From Pseudomonas sp. GR 6-02 (GTDB taxonomy: Bacteria > Pseudomonadota > Gammaproteobacteria > Pseudomonadales > Pseudomonadaceae): a stretch of 64,000 bases of DNA. Location: positions 5,651,001 through 5,715,000 of the forward strand of contig NZ_CP011567.1 of assembly GCF_001655615.1 (NCBI RefSeq), given 5' to 3'. Numbering within the stretch: the first letter of the stretch is position 1; every line of letters starts with the position of its first letter. The notes under the pieces are model-generated. The model saw only the letters and a list, made by a program, of their open reading frames with translations, made no database searches and was not told the DNA's origin. Shown here one piece after another: positions 19,912 through 29,164 of the stretch. The position numbers and the translations under genes are program-made.

Positions 19912-21057
19912 TCAAACCTGCGCGATCCACTTGCGATGGGTATGGATCGACATCAAAACCCCAAACGCTGACAGTAGCGTCACCAGCGAAGTTCCTCCGT
20001 AGCTAATGAACGGCAACGGCACCCCCACCACCGGCAACAGGCCACTGACCATACCGATGTTGACGAAAACATAAACAAAAAACGTCATGGTCAGGCTGCC
20101 CGCGAGCAATTTGCCAAACAATGTCTGGGCCTGGGCGGTAATCACCAGCCCGCGACCGATCAACAGCAGGTAAATCAGCAACAGCGCGCAGATACCGACC
20201 AGGCCGAACTCTTCGCCCAGGACCGCAATAATGAAGTCGGTGTGGCTTTCTGGCAGGAAGTCCAGGTGCGACTGGGTACCGAGTAACCAGCCCTTGCCAA
20301 ACACGCCACCGGAACCGATGGCCGCTTTCGACTGAATGATGTTCCAGCCCGTGCCCAGCGGATCGCTCTCGGGGTCGAGGAAGGTCAGGATTCGCTGCTT
20401 TTGATAGTCGTGCATGATGAAGAACCACATCGCCACGGCCACCGGCACGGCGGCGGCGATCACGCTGAGGATCCAGCGCCAGCGCAGGCCACCCATGAAC
20501 AGCACGAATGCGCCACCGGCGAGGATCAGCAACGAAGTGCCGAGGTCGGGTTGACGCACGATCAGAATGAACGGGACACCGATCAGCACCAGACTGATCC
20601 CCACGTGCTTGAGCTGGGGTGGCAAGGAGCGCTTGGCCAAATACCAGGCGATGGTCGCCGGCATCAGGATCTTCATGAATTCCGAGGGCTGGAAGCGGAT
20701 CACCCCGGGGATATTGATCCAGCGGGTGGCCCCCATGGCGTTATGGCCCATGACGTCCACCACCACCAGCAAGATCACGCCGACCACATAGCCGAGCGGC
20801 ACCCAGCGGGCCATGAAGCGCGGTTCGAACTGGGCGATGACGATCATCGATATCAGGCCGATGCCGAAGGAAGTGGCTTGCTTGGCCAGCAGATCCCAGC
20901 TCTTGCCGCTGGCCGAATACAGCACGAACAGGCTGCCGGCGGCGAGGGTCAGCAGCAGGATCAGCAGCGGGCCGTCGATGTGCAGGCGTTGCAACAGCGT
21001 CGCACGGCGACGCATCACATCCTCGCTGGAGAGCATGCGATCGAAATTATTCTTCAC
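19912..21057 (-). CDS. rodA: rod-shape peptidoglycan glycosyltransferase RodA
   Basis: SEDS-family membrane glycosyltransferase that polymerises lipid II for lateral wall growth with PBP2. About ten transmembrane segments; family motifs GATRWINIPGVIRFQPSEFMK, RQPDLGTSLLIL and the C-terminal SYGGTSLVTLLSAFGVLMSI. The start is uncertain: the GTG at 21057 overlaps the mrdA stop (GTGAAGAATAA) and gives 381 residues; an ATG at 21036 is the alternative. Coupled directly to mrdA. Confidence 0.94.
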   Translation of the reverse strand: MKNNFDRMLSSEDVMRRRATLLQRLHIDGPLLILLLTLAAGSLFVLYSASGKSWDLLAKQATSFGIGLISMIVIAQFEPRFMARWVPLGYVVGVILLVVVDVMGHNAMGATRWINIPGVIRFQPSEFMKILMPATIAWYLAKRSLPPQLKHVGISLVLIGVPFILIVRQPDLGTSLLILAGGAFVLFMGGLRWRWILSVIAAAVPVAVAMWFFIMHDYQKQRILTFLDPESDPLGTGWNIIQSKAAIGSGGVFGKGWLLGTQSHLDFLPESHTDFIIAVLGEEFGLVGICALLLIYLLLIGRGLVITAQAQTLFGKLLAGSLTMTFFVYVFVNIGMVSGLLPVVGVPLPFISYGGTSLVTLLSAFGVLMSIHTHRKWIAQV

Positions 21058-22942
21058 GGGCCGTAGCCTCCGCACTGATAGGGCTGGCGTATTCGGCTTT
21101 CAGTCGTCCGTCCTGGTCGAGGAGCCAGGCGTCCATCACTTGACGCACCACCGGCGCGGCGACGCCGGAGCCGGACTCGCCGTTCTCGACCATCACCGAC
21201 ACCACGATTTGCGGGTTGTCGGCCGGCGCGAAGCCGACGAACAAGGCGTGGTCGCGGTGGCGCTCCTGCACCTTGGAGCGGTCGTACTTCTCGCCCTGCT
21301 TGATCGCAACCACCTGGGCCGTACCACTTTTGCCGGCGATCCGGTATTGCGCGCCGATCGATGCCTTGCGCGCCGTACCCCGGGCACCGTGCATTACCTG
21401 CTGCATGCCGTGATTGACCTTGGTCCAGTCCGACGGGTCGCGCAGGATAATGTCCGGCATCGGATGTTCATCCTTCGGCTTCTCGCCCTCGATGGTCTTG
21501 GCCAGGTGCGGACGATTCCAGACACCCTTGTTGGCCACCAGTGCCGTGGCCTGCGCCAGTTGCAACGGAGTGGACTGCATGTAGCCCTGACCGATCCCCA
21601 GAATCAGCGTCTCGCCCGGGAACCAGGCCTGACGACGGGTCACGCGCTTCCATTCCCGTGTCGGCATCAGCCCCGGCGACTCTTCGAACATATCCAGGGA
21701 GACCTTCTGGCCAATGCCGAATTTGCTCAGGTAGGACGACAACCGATCAATCCCCAGCTTGTGCGCCAGGTCATAGAAGTAAGTGTCGTTGGAACGCATG
21801 ATCGCCGTGTCGAGATCGACGAAGCCGTCACCGGTACGGTTCCAGTTGCGGTACTTGTGATCGTAGTTGGGCAGCATGTAGTAACCCGGGTCGAACACCC
21901 GGGTCGACGCCGTGACCACGCCCGCATCCAGGCCGGCAATCGCCACCGCTGGCTTGATGGTCGAACCGGGCGGGTATAGACCGCGCAGCACGCGGTTGAA
22001 CAGTGGCCGGTCGATGGAGTCACGCAGCTCGGAGTAGGCCTTGAAACTGATGCCGGTGACGAACAGGTTCGGATCGAAACTCGGCTGGCTGACCATCGCC
22101 AGCACCTCACCGGTTTTCGGGTCCAGCGCTACCACCGCACCACGGCGACCGCCAAGCGCGGCTTCGGCAGCTTCCTGCAATTTGATGTCCAGGCTCAGAA
22201 CGATGTCCTTGCCGGAAATCGGTTCGGTACGTTTGAGTACCCGCAGCACGCGGCCACGGGCGTTGGTCTCGACTTCTTCGTAACCGACCTGACCGTGCAA
22301 TTCGGGCTCGTAGAAGCGCTCGATGCCGGTTTTGCCAATTTGATGGGTGCCGCTGTAACTCACCGGGTCCAGAGACTTGAGCTCTTTCTCGTTGATCCGC
22401 CCCATATATCCCACCGAGTGCGCAAAGTGCGCGCCCTGCGGATAGTGACGAACCAGCTGCGCGACCACTTCCACACCGGGTAGACGGAACTGGTTCACCG
22501 CGATGCGGGCGATCTGCTCTTCGGTCAACTCGAACAGGATCGGCACCGGCTCGAACGGCCGACGCCCCTGACGCATACGCTTCTCGAAGATCACCCGGTC
22601 CTCGGGCGTCAGCTCCAGCACTTCGACGATCACGTCGAGCACTTGCTGCCAGTCGCCGGAGCGTTCGCGGGTCATGCTCAGGCTGAAGCTGGGCCGGTTG
22701 TCGGCCACCACCACGCCATTGCGGTCGTAGATCAGCCCGCGAGTCGGCGGAATCGGCTGCACATGGACGCGGTTGTTTTCCGACAGGGTCGAGTGGTACT
22801 CGTACTGGATCACCTGAAGGAAATACAGCCGCGCGATCAGCACGCCGATCAGCGTCACCACCGCAATAGCCCCGAACACGACGCGACTACGCACCAGACG
22901 GGCGTCTTTTTCGTGGTCCTTGATGCGGATCGGCTGGGACAT
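21047..22942 (-). CDS. mrdA: penicillin-binding protein 2 (peptidoglycan transpeptidase)
   Basis: Class B PBP that cross-links the wall during elongation. The 631-residue protein has one N-terminal membrane segment (VVFGAIAVVTLIGVLIARLYFL), a pedestal domain, and the transpeptidase domain with STIK (PPGSTIKPAVAI), SND (MRSNDTYFYDL) and KSGT (GKSGTAQVVAI). The start MSQPIRIKDHEKDARL at 22942 is conserved; the open frame continues 22 codons upstream without support. Begins 11 bp after rlmH. Confidence 0.96.
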   Translation of the reverse strand: MSQPIRIKDHEKDARLVRSRVVFGAIAVVTLIGVLIARLYFLQVIQYEYHSTLSENNRVHVQPIPPTRGLIYDRNGVVVADNRPSFSLSMTRERSGDWQQVLDVIVEVLELTPEDRVIFEKRMRQGRRPFEPVPILFELTEEQIARIAVNQFRLPGVEVVAQLVRHYPQGAHFAHSVGYMGRINEKELKSLDPVSYSGTHQIGKTGIERFYEPELHGQVGYEEVETNARGRVLRVLKRTEPISGKDIVLSLDIKLQEAAEAALGGRRGAVVALDPKTGEVLAMVSQPSFDPNLFVTGISFKAYSELRDSIDRPLFNRVLRGLYPPGSTIKPAVAIAGLDAGVVTASTRVFDPGYYMLPNYDHKYRNWNRTGDGFVDLDTAIMRSNDTYFYDLAHKLGIDRLSSYLSKFGIGQKVSLDMFEESPGLMPTREWKRVTRRQAWFPGETLILGIGQGYMQSTPLQLAQATALVANKGVWNRPHLAKTIEGEKPKDEHPMPDIILRDPSDWTKVNHGMQQVMHGARGTARKASIGAQYRIAGKSGTAQVVAIKQGEKYDRSKVQERHRDHALFVGFAPADNPQIVVSVMVENGESGSGVAAPVVRQVMDAWLLDQDGRLKAEYASPISAEATAREE

Positions 22943-22952
22943 GAGGGCAGAA

Positions 22953-23420
22953 CTACTTGTGGTAAGGGTGGCCGGACAGCACTGTCCAGGCACGATACAG
23001 CTGTTCACCGATCAGAATCCGCACCAACGGGTGCGGCAACGTCAACGGCGACAACGACCAGCGTTGATCCGCCCGGGCACAGACTTCCGGCGCCAGCCCC
23101 TCGGGGCCGCCGACCATGAAATTCACCGTGCGCGAGTCCAGCCGCCAGCGATCGAGTTCGACCGCCAGTTGCTCGGTGCTCCAGGGCTTGCCGTGGACTT
23201 CGAGGGTGACAACGCGCTCGTTCGGCCCGACCTTGGCCAGCATGGCTTCGCCTTCCTGACGGATAAAGCGTGCCACGTCGGCGTTCTTGCCGCGGGTGTT
23301 GAGCGGAATTTCCACCAGTTCCAGCGCCAGCTCGGAAGGAAGACGCTTGGCATATTCATGCCAGCCTTCTTCCACCCACTTGGGCATGCGTGAACCGACG
23401 GCGATCAGTCGCAGTCGCAC
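22953..23420 (-). CDS. rlmH: 23S rRNA (pseudouridine1915-N3)-methyltransferase
   Basis: SPOUT-class methyltransferase acting on helix 69 of 23S rRNA in 70S ribosomes. It has 155 residues with the start [15 protein letters not shown], the SAM-binding knot region [15 protein letters not shown] and the C-terminal [33 protein letters not shown]. It follows rsfS by 9 bp, the standard arrangement. Confidence 0.97.
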   Translation of the reverse strand: MRLRLIAVGSRMPKWVEEGWHEYAKRLPSELALELVEIPLNTRGKNADVARFIRQEGEAMLAKVGPNERVVTLEVHGKPWSTEQLAVELDRWRLDSRTVNFMVGGPEGLAPEVCARADQRWSLSPLTLPHPLVRILIGEQLYRAWTVLSGHPYHK

Positions 23421-23429
23421 AGCGTTCCC

Positions 23430-23924
23430 TTATTGCTGGTCTTTGTTGAGCTTGGTGAAATGCTCATGGGTGTTCTCAGGGCTGTGGTGTGCAGCGCTGG
23501 CAGAACGGCTTTGCTCGGCGCCGGCCCACAGGCGTTCCAGGTCATAGAACTGGCGCGCCGAGGCAGTCATCATGTGCACGATGACGTCGTCCATATCCAG
23601 CAGAACCCAGTCGCTGTCGCCCTTGCCTTCTTCACCCAGCGGCTTGACGCCTTGGGCTTTGACGGCTTCGCGGACCTTGTCCAGCATCGCGCCGATCTGG
23701 CGGTTGGACGTACCGGTGGCGATGATCATGTAGTCAGTGATGCTCTGCTTTTCACGAACGTCGATCACCTGGATGTCCTGGGCCTTGACGTCTTCCAGGG
23801 CTGCTACGGCAACCTTGACCAGCTCTTCGCCGGCCAGTGGCGCGCCAGTTGGTGCTTCTACTGGCAGCGGTGCGCTCTTGAATGTGCCCTTGCGCTTTAC
23901 TTTGTTTACGTCTTTGTCAGTCAT
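23430..23924 (-). CDS. rsfS: ribosomal silencing factor RsfS
   Basis: Binds ribosomal protein uL14 and blocks subunit joining under starvation. The core DUF143 domain (AALEDVKAQDIQVIDVREKQSITDYMIIATGTSNRQIGAM to YDLERLW) covers about residues 40-140. The N-terminus (MTDKDVNKVKRKGTFKSAPLPVEA) and the C-terminal Ser/His-rich tail are extensions beyond the E. coli protein. An upstream in-frame start at 23966 is possible but MTDKDVNK has the better context. Between nadD and rlmH as usual. Confidence 0.94.
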   Translation of the reverse strand: MTDKDVNKVKRKGTFKSAPLPVEAPTGAPLAGEELVKVAVAALEDVKAQDIQVIDVREKQSITDYMIIATGTSNRQIGAMLDKVREAVKAQGVKPLGEEGKGDSDWVLLDMDDVIVHMMTASARQFYDLERLWAGAEQSRSASAAHHSPENTHEHFTKLNKDQQ

Positions 23925-23996
23925 ATAAAACTCGTTTTGCTCGTATGTTCGGGCGCTTCGATACACGCATTCACGTGCCTTGAAGCGCGCCCTTTT

Positions 23997-24686
23997 TCAG
24001 TTCGACGCACGGTAAAGTCCGTGCGCATCGATGTAGGCCAGGACCGCGTCGGGCACCAGGAAACGTACCGACTTACCGCTGGCCAGCAGTTGACGGATCT
24101 GGGTGGCGGATACCGCGAGCGGTGTCTGCCAGACGAATGCAATCTGTCCGCTCGGCCCTTTGAGGGCCAGCGGGTCGCTCACCGAACGTGCTGCCAGCAG
24201 GTTGCGCAAGGCATCCGGCGGTTCGCTGTCGGCATCCGGGCGTTGCAGCACCAGGATGTGGCAATGCTGGAGCAACTCTTCCCAGCGGTGCCAAGTGGGC
24301 AGGCCGCAAAAAGCGTCCCAGCCCAAAAGTAGAAAAACCTGGTCTGAAGCGGCAAGTTCGGCGCGCATCAGTTCCAGGGTGTCGATGGTGTAGGACGGCT
24401 TGTCCCGCTGCAATTCGCGGGCATCCACCACCAACGGTGCCACACCGGCCACCGCGCACTTGACCATCGCCAGACGGTCCTTCGCCGATACCTGCGGCTT
24501 GTCCCGATGGGGCGGCCTGGCACTGGGCGTCAGACGCAACTCATCGAGGGCCAGCGATTCGGCGACTTCCAGCGCACCGCGCAAATGGCCGATGTGCACC
24601 GGGTCGAAGGTCCCGCCCAGTACGCCAATGCGTCGAGGCCGAGGCTCGCTGGCGGTCACTGGGGCTGACGGGTCGAGGTCGCCCAA
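23997..24686 (-). CDS. nadD: nicotinate-nucleotide adenylyltransferase
   Basis: Makes deamido-NAD from NaMN and ATP. The nucleotidyltransferase signature is [16 protein letters not shown]; the ISATxxR-type motif appears as [15 protein letters not shown] near the C-terminus. There is no ATG near the correct N-terminus. A TTG at 24686, 1 nt after the proA stop and preceded by AGGAG, gives 229 residues and is my choice; a GTG at 24659 is the alternative. Downstream of proA, upstream of rsfS. Confidence 0.92.
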   Translation of the reverse strand: MGDLDPSAPVTASEPRPRRIGVLGGTFDPVHIGHLRGALEVAESLALDELRLTPSARPPHRDKPQVSAKDRLAMVKCAVAGVAPLVVDARELQRDKPSYTIDTLELMRAELAASDQVFLLLGWDAFCGLPTWHRWEELLQHCHILVLQRPDADSEPPDALRNLLAARSVSDPLALKGPSGQIAFVWQTPLAVSATQIRQLLASGKSVRFLVPDAVLAYIDAHGLYRASN

Positions 24687-24687
24687 G

Positions 24688-25959
24688 TCAGAGCGACTCC
24701 TGGCCGCGCAGCTGACCGTCACCGACCACGATGTACTTCTCGCAGGTCAGACCTTCGAGGCCCACCGGGCCGCGGGCGTGCAGCTTATCAGTAGAAATGC
24801 CAATCTCGGCACCCAATCCGTATTCGAAGCCATCGGCGAAGCAGGTCGGGGTGTTGATCATCACCGAGGACGAATCGACTTCAGCCACGAAACGCCGGGT
24901 GTCAGCCAGGTTTTCGCTGACGATCGAGTCGGTGTGATGGGAGCCGTACTGGTTGATGTGCTCGATAGCCTGGTCCAGCCCGTCGACCACGCGGATCGAG
25001 AGGATCGGCGCCAGGTATTCGGTAGTCCAGTCTTCTTCAGTGGCCGCGACGGCCTCGATGATCGCCCGGGTGCGCTCACAACCGCGCAGCTCGACGCCTT
25101 TTTCGCGGAATTGGGCAGCCATCGCCGGCAGAAACTCTTTGGCAACTGCCTGATCGACCAACAGGGTTTCCATCGCGCCGCAGATGCCGTAACGGTAAGT
25201 CTTGGCGTTGAATGCGATGCGCTGGGCTTTCGGCAGATCGGCGTGGGCACTGACGTAGACGTGACAGATGCCGTCCAGGTGCTTGATGACGGGCACGCGG
25301 GCATCGCGGCTGACCCGTTCGATCAGGCCACGGCCGCCGCGAGGCACGATGACGTCGACGTATTCGGGCATGGTGATCAGCGCGCCGACGGCGGCACGGT
25401 CGGTGGTTTCGACCACTTGCACCACCGCGGCCGGCAGATCGGCCTCGGCCAGGCCGCGCTGGATGCAGGCGGCAATGGCGCGGTTGGAGTGAATCGCTTC
25501 GGAGCCGCCACGCAGGATGGTCGCGTTGCCGGACTTCAGGCACAGGCTGGCAGCATCGATGGTCACGTTAGGCCGGGATTCGTAGATGATCCCGATCACG
25601 CCCAACGGCACGCGCATCTTGCCGACCTGAATGCCCGACGGCCGGTAACTCATGTCGCGGATCGCGCCGACCGGGTCCGGCAAGGCCGCGACCTGACGCA
25701 AACCGACGATCATGCCGTCGATGCGCGCCGGGGTCAGCGCCAGGCGTTCCAGCAGGGCCGGCTCAAGACCATTGGTGCGGCCAGCGGCCAAATCCAGTTC
25801 ATTGGCTGCGGTCAGCTCGGCGCGCGCAGCATCCAGCGCATTGGCGGCCGCCTGCAAGGCGCGGTTTTTCTGCGCGGTGCTGGCACGGCCGATCACGCGG
25901 GAAGCTTCGCGGGCGGCGCGACCCAAACGGGTCATGTAGTCAAGAACGGACTCAGTCAT
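24688..25959 (-). CDS. proA: gamma-glutamyl phosphate reductase
   Basis: NADPH-dependent second step of proline synthesis, aldehyde-dehydrogenase superfamily. The 423-residue protein has the catalytic cysteine in [43 protein letters not shown] and the [12 protein letters not shown] loop. The ATG at 25959 ([20 protein letters not shown]) is the family start; the frame extends 33 codons upstream as non-coding sequence. First gene of the proA-nadD-rsfS-rlmH group. Confidence 0.97.
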   Translation of the reverse strand: MTESVLDYMTRLGRAAREASRVIGRASTAQKNRALQAAANALDAARAELTAANELDLAAGRTNGLEPALLERLALTPARIDGMIVGLRQVAALPDPVGAIRDMSYRPSGIQVGKMRVPLGVIGIIYESRPNVTIDAASLCLKSGNATILRGGSEAIHSNRAIAACIQRGLAEADLPAAVVQVVETTDRAAVGALITMPEYVDVIVPRGGRGLIERVSRDARVPVIKHLDGICHVYVSAHADLPKAQRIAFNAKTYRYGICGAMETLLVDQAVAKEFLPAMAAQFREKGVELRGCERTRAIIEAVAATEEDWTTEYLAPILSIRVVDGLDQAIEHINQYGSHHTDSIVSENLADTRRFVAEVDSSSVMINTPTCFADGFEYGLGAEIGISTDKLHARGPVGLEGLTCEKYIVVGDGQLRGQESL

Positions 25960-26081
25960 GGTCTGCTGTGGTCTTGGTAAAGAGGAAAGCGGCAGATTAT
26001 AGCTGTCGCGTCTCGGGACTAACAGCGGTGACGGGCGGATGGTCGAAATGGAAGGCAATTTGCCGACGTTCAGCCGTGACC

Positions 26082-26349
26082 AGGGGGCGCTCTCAATGAG
26101 TTTCCCCGCCGCGTTGTCGCCTTAATGCGGGCCAGGCAAGGCGCAGGCCGCTGGGAATGGTTGTTCCCTTTCCAAGGCCTGCAACGCAGCCTGGCCCGCT
26201 TTAAGGCACAACCCGAAGGGCCGGGCCTGCTGTTGTGCAGGGCTGCGTTGCTCGAAGCTTATTTGGAATGACCAAACCACGCTTCTCGCGCCTTGCCCTG
26301 CACAACAGCAGACCCGGCGCGGCGGGGAAACTCATTGAGAGCGCCCCCT
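26082..26349. repeat. 268-bp nested inverted-repeat element with 32-bp perfect terminal arms
   Basis: The terminal arms 26082-26113 and 26318-26349 are perfect 32-bp reverse complements (outer end AGGGGGCGCTCTCAATGAG). Inside are two further dyads: 26119-26137 with 26189-26207 (19 bp, one mismatch; GCCTTAATGCGGGCCAGGC) and 26221-26243 with 26295-26317 (23 bp, one mismatch; CCGGGCCTGCTGTTGTGCAG). A three-way-junction fold is possible. A competing long-range pairing is 26134-26143 with 26288-26297. No open frame of note and no clear target duplication. It fills most of the 442-bp proA-mpg gap. Confidence 0.9.
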
Positions 26350-26401
26350 TAGCATATTGTTATCATCACGACTCAATCAGCCCTGATAAACGCTGTTCAT
26401 C

Positions 26402-27100
26402 ATGACTAACCTGACTGTTCGTGCGTCCGAAACGCGCCCGCCCAAGGCTCTGCCGGATGCATTTTTCGACCGCGACGCCCAAACGCTGGCCCGGGATCTG
26501 CTGGGCAAAATCATCCGCCACCGGGTCGACGACCTGTGGCTCAGCGCCCGGATTATCGAGACCGAAGCCTATTACTGCGAAGAAAAGGGTAGCCACGCCT
26601 CCCTGGGCTACACAGAAAAGCGTAAGGCTTTGTTTCTGGATGGCGGCCACATCTATATGTATTACGCCCGCGGCGGCGATTCCCTGAACTTCAGTGCCCA
26701 AGGTCCGGGCAATGCGGTGCTGATCAAATCCGCCTATCCATGGGTCGATGAACTGAGCGGGCCAGCCAGCCTGGCGCAGATGCTGCTGAACAATCCCGAC
26801 GCCCAGGGCCGCCCTCGCCCCTCGCAAAAGCTGTGCGCCGGGCAGACGTTGCTGTGCAAGGCGCTGGGGCTGAAGGTGCCGGTCTGGGACGCCAAGCGTT
26901 TTGACCATGAAGTGCTGCTGGTGGAAGACATCGGGCCTGCGCCCGGCCATATCATCCAGACCACACGCCTGGGCATCCCCCAGGGGCGCGACGAACATTT
27001 AATGTACCGTTTCGTCGATGCGGCTTACGCGCCGTACTGCACTCGCAATCCGATGCGTCGGGGTCAGGTCGAAGGGCGCGATTATTTTTTGCTGACTTGA
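26402..27100 (+). CDS. mpg: DNA-3-methyladenine glycosylase, AAG/MPG type
   Basis: Base-excision repair glycosylase of the mammalian AAG fold that removes alkylated and deaminated purines. The 232-residue protein shows DPARDLLGKII-like ARDLLGKIIRH, the catalytic ARIIETEAYYCEEKGSHAS with the Glu, MYYARGGDSLNFSAQGPGNAVLIK and the C-terminal RFVDAAYAPYCTRN. Position follows the proA/nadD block as in P. aeruginosa. It stands alone with the nested repeat immediately upstream. Confidence 0.93.
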   Translation: MTNLTVRASETRPPKALPDAFFDRDAQTLARDLLGKIIRHRVDDLWLSARIIETEAYYCEEKGSHASLGYTEKRKALFLDGGHIYMYYARGGDSLNFSAQGPGNAVLIKSAYPWVDELSGPASLAQMLLNNPDAQGRPRPSQKLCAGQTLLCKALGLKVPVWDAKRFDHEVLLVEDIGPAPGHIIQTTRLGIPQGRDEHLMYRFVDAAYAPYCTRNPMRRGQVEGRDYFLLT

Positions 27101-27200
27101 AACGTGCCCGGGCAAACGGGAATCCCAGTGGGAGCGGTCGTTCAGCATTTGGGAGATTCGTCCCTTTGGGGCCAAGTGAACATTCGATGGAGTTGTTTTT

Positions 27201-28517
27201 ATGGGCCCATGGCTCGATAGCGTGATCGGTTGGCTGACGGTCAATCCGCAGTGGCTGGCCATGGCAGTGTTCGTAGTGGCGTGTGTGGAGTGCCTGGCGA
27301 TTGCCGGGCTGATCGTACCCGGTACGGTGTTGTTGTTTGCCGCGGCAGTACTGGCCGGCAGTGGCGCACTGTCGCTGGGTGAAACATTGCTGCTGGGTTT
27401 CCTCGGCGGCGTGCTGGGCGACATCGTTTCGTATTTCCTGGGACGACATTTCCACCAGAACATCCGGCGCCTGCCGGGGTTGCGCCATCATCCGGAATGG
27501 ATCGCCGGGGCCGAAGCGTATTTTCAGCGTTATGGCATTGCCAGCCTGTTAGTCGGACGCTTTATCGGCCCGTTGCGGCCAATGCTGCCGATGGTCGCAG
27601 GTATGTTCGACATGCCCTTCCCCCGCTTCGCCGCCGTCAGCCTGTTGGCCGCCGCAGGCTGGAGCGTTGCCTATCTGCTGCCCGGCTGGGCCACCGGCGC
27701 GGCGATTCGCTTGCCATTGCCCGAAGGGTTCTGGCCCGAGGCCGGGATCGTTGCCGGCAGCATCGCCGTCATGGCGGGTTTGAGCATTACCAGCAGCATG
27801 CGCCGCCATCGCAAGGCGACGATGCTGATCACCGGCATGAGTTTTCTAATTCTGGCGGGACTGTTCATCGGCTATCCGCACCTGACCGCCCTCGACCAAG
27901 GGTTGATGACCCTGGTGCAGGAACACCGCAGCCCGATGCTCGATGAAGTAGCCGTGGTGTTCACGCTGATTGGCGAGTTCCGCAACATGTTTATGATCAG
28001 CGCCCTGTTGACGGCCCTGCTGTTGCTGACGCGACAATGGCGGCACGCGATCTTCGCCGGCAGCACGTTGCTTTTCACCGCGCTGGGCAACACGGCAACC
28101 AAGCACTTTTTCGCCCGCATTCGCCCGGAAGTGCTGAGCGATCCACTGACCAGCTACAGCATGCCCAGCGGCCACGCCTCGGGCTCGTTCGCGCTGTTTC
28201 TGACGCTCGCGGTGCTGGCTGGCCGCGGACAACCGCCGCGAATGCGCCTGACCTGGTTGTTGCTGGGTTGTTTGCCGGCGCTGGCGATTGCCCTGTCGCG
28301 GGTTTACCTGGGGGCGCACTGGCCTACCGATGTACTGGCCGGCGCGATGCTGGCGGCATGCGTGTGTGCGGCGAGCCTGTGGCTGACGCAACGCCAGGTG
28401 CCGCTCAACGCCATGCCACCCAAGGTCTGGTGGCTGGTGTTGCCGTCGTTGCTGGCGTTGTTCGGCTTCTTTGTGTTGCGGCATTTGCCGCAAGCTTTGT
28501 TGCGGTATGCATATTGA
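27201..28517 (+). CDS. DedA - PAP2 phosphatase fusion membrane protein
   Basis: The 438-residue protein joins two membrane modules. Residues about 1-200 form a DedA/VTT domain (VPGTVLLFAAAVLAGSG, LGDIVSYFLGRHF, VGRFIGPLRPMLPMVAGMFDM). Residues about 205-438 form a PAP2 phosphatase with the three motifs KHFFARIRP, PSGHAS and SRVYLGAHWPTDV. PAP2 enzymes hydrolyse lipid pyrophosphates such as undecaprenyl-PP; some DedA proteins flip undecaprenyl-P. Coupling of dephosphorylation to recycling of the carrier is inferred. The fusion is known in Pseudomonas genomes but the substrate is not proven. Confidence 0.92.
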   Translation: MGPWLDSVIGWLTVNPQWLAMAVFVVACVECLAIAGLIVPGTVLLFAAAVLAGSGALSLGETLLLGFLGGVLGDIVSYFLGRHFHQNIRRLPGLRHHPEWIAGAEAYFQRYGIASLLVGRFIGPLRPMLPMVAGMFDMPFPRFAAVSLLAAAGWSVAYLLPGWATGAAIRLPLPEGFWPEAGIVAGSIAVMAGLSITSSMRRHRKATMLITGMSFLILAGLFIGYPHLTALDQGLMTLVQEHRSPMLDEVAVVFTLIGEFRNMFMISALLTALLLLTRQWRHAIFAGSTLLFTALGNTATKHFFARIRPEVLSDPLTSYSMPSGHASGSFALFLTLAVLAGRGQPPRMRLTWLLLGCLPALAIALSRVYLGAHWPTDVLAGAMLAACVCAASLWLTQRQVPLNAMPPKVWWLVLPSLLALFGFFVLRHLPQALLRYAY

Positions 28518-28522
28518 GGATT

Positions 28523-28557
28523 GAAAGATCGCACCTGTAGCGGCTGCGATCTTTCAG
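28523..28557. terminator. bidirectional hairpin terminator
   Basis: TGAAAGATCGCA (28523-28534) pairs perfectly with TGCGATCTTTCA (28546-28557), loop 11 bases. It lies between the convergent DedA-PAP2 and Lon-domain genes and shares the gatcgca/tgcgatc word with the repeats at 13291 and 44229. Confidence 0.75.
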
Positions 28558-28563
28558 TGGACA

Positions 28564-29160
28564 TCAGGCAAACAACTCACCTTGCAGTTCATCCAGCAAC
28601 GCCTGAATCGCATCCAGCCGTTGCTGCGGATCATCGAGTTGCAGCAAGTCGATCTTGTCCACCTCGGAAAACGGCAACAGATACGCCAACTGATTGGCCA
28701 GCGACTGTTGCCCCGTCGCTTCGGTGCCCATGCTCAGTGCTTCGACCATCGGGTGTTCCGCCAAGGCCTTGAGCAGCGCGACCAGGTCGGCATCTTCATC
28801 CTGTAGCGGTTGCTCAGGTTCATCTTTGAGCCACTCGACTTCGGCGACGATCAACTGGTCGCGCTGCACCTCGGTGCGCACCACGTGAAAACGCCGCCCG
28901 CCCTTTACCCGAATGCCCAGCAGGCCGTTGTCCTGCTGATGGAAATCGGTGATCAGCGCCTCGCACCCCACCCGCGCGTAGCCTTCAGGAGCGATGCCGA
29001 CTTCTTCGCCCTCGAGAATGCACACCACGCCGAAGCCGCTGCCCTGTTTCATGCAACGGCCGATCATGTCCAGGTAGCGTGCTTCGAAAATCTGCAAGTC
29101 GAGGATGCAGTCCGGAAACAGCACCGTGTTCAGCGGAAAAAGCGGCAGACTCATAGACAT
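28564..29160 (-). CDS. Lon N-terminal (LON substrate-binding) domain protein
   Basis: A 198-residue protein with only the LON N-terminal domain (LPLFPLNTVLFPDCILDLQIFEARYLDMI, GFGVVCILEGEEVG, GCEALITDFHQQDNGLLGI), without ATPase or protease domain. Stand-alone LON-N proteins (YcaC/PUA-like group) have no settled role; a peptide or adaptor function is guessed. It starts 4 bp after the LrgB gene stop and is read leftward with lrgAB, so probably one transcript. Confidence 0.9.
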   Translation of the reverse strand: MSMSLPLFPLNTVLFPDCILDLQIFEARYLDMIGRCMKQGSGFGVVCILEGEEVGIAPEGYARVGCEALITDFHQQDNGLLGIRVKGGRRFHVVRTEVQRDQLIVAEVEWLKDEPEQPLQDEDADLVALLKALAEHPMVEALSMGTEATGQQSLANQLAYLLPFSEVDKIDLLQLDDPQQRLDAIQALLDELQGELFA

Positions 29161-29164
29161 TTCC

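Noticed and set aside
26082-26349. Insertion sequence with transposase
   Set aside because: The element is only 268 bp and has no open frame long enough for a transposase; retained as a nested inverted repeat.
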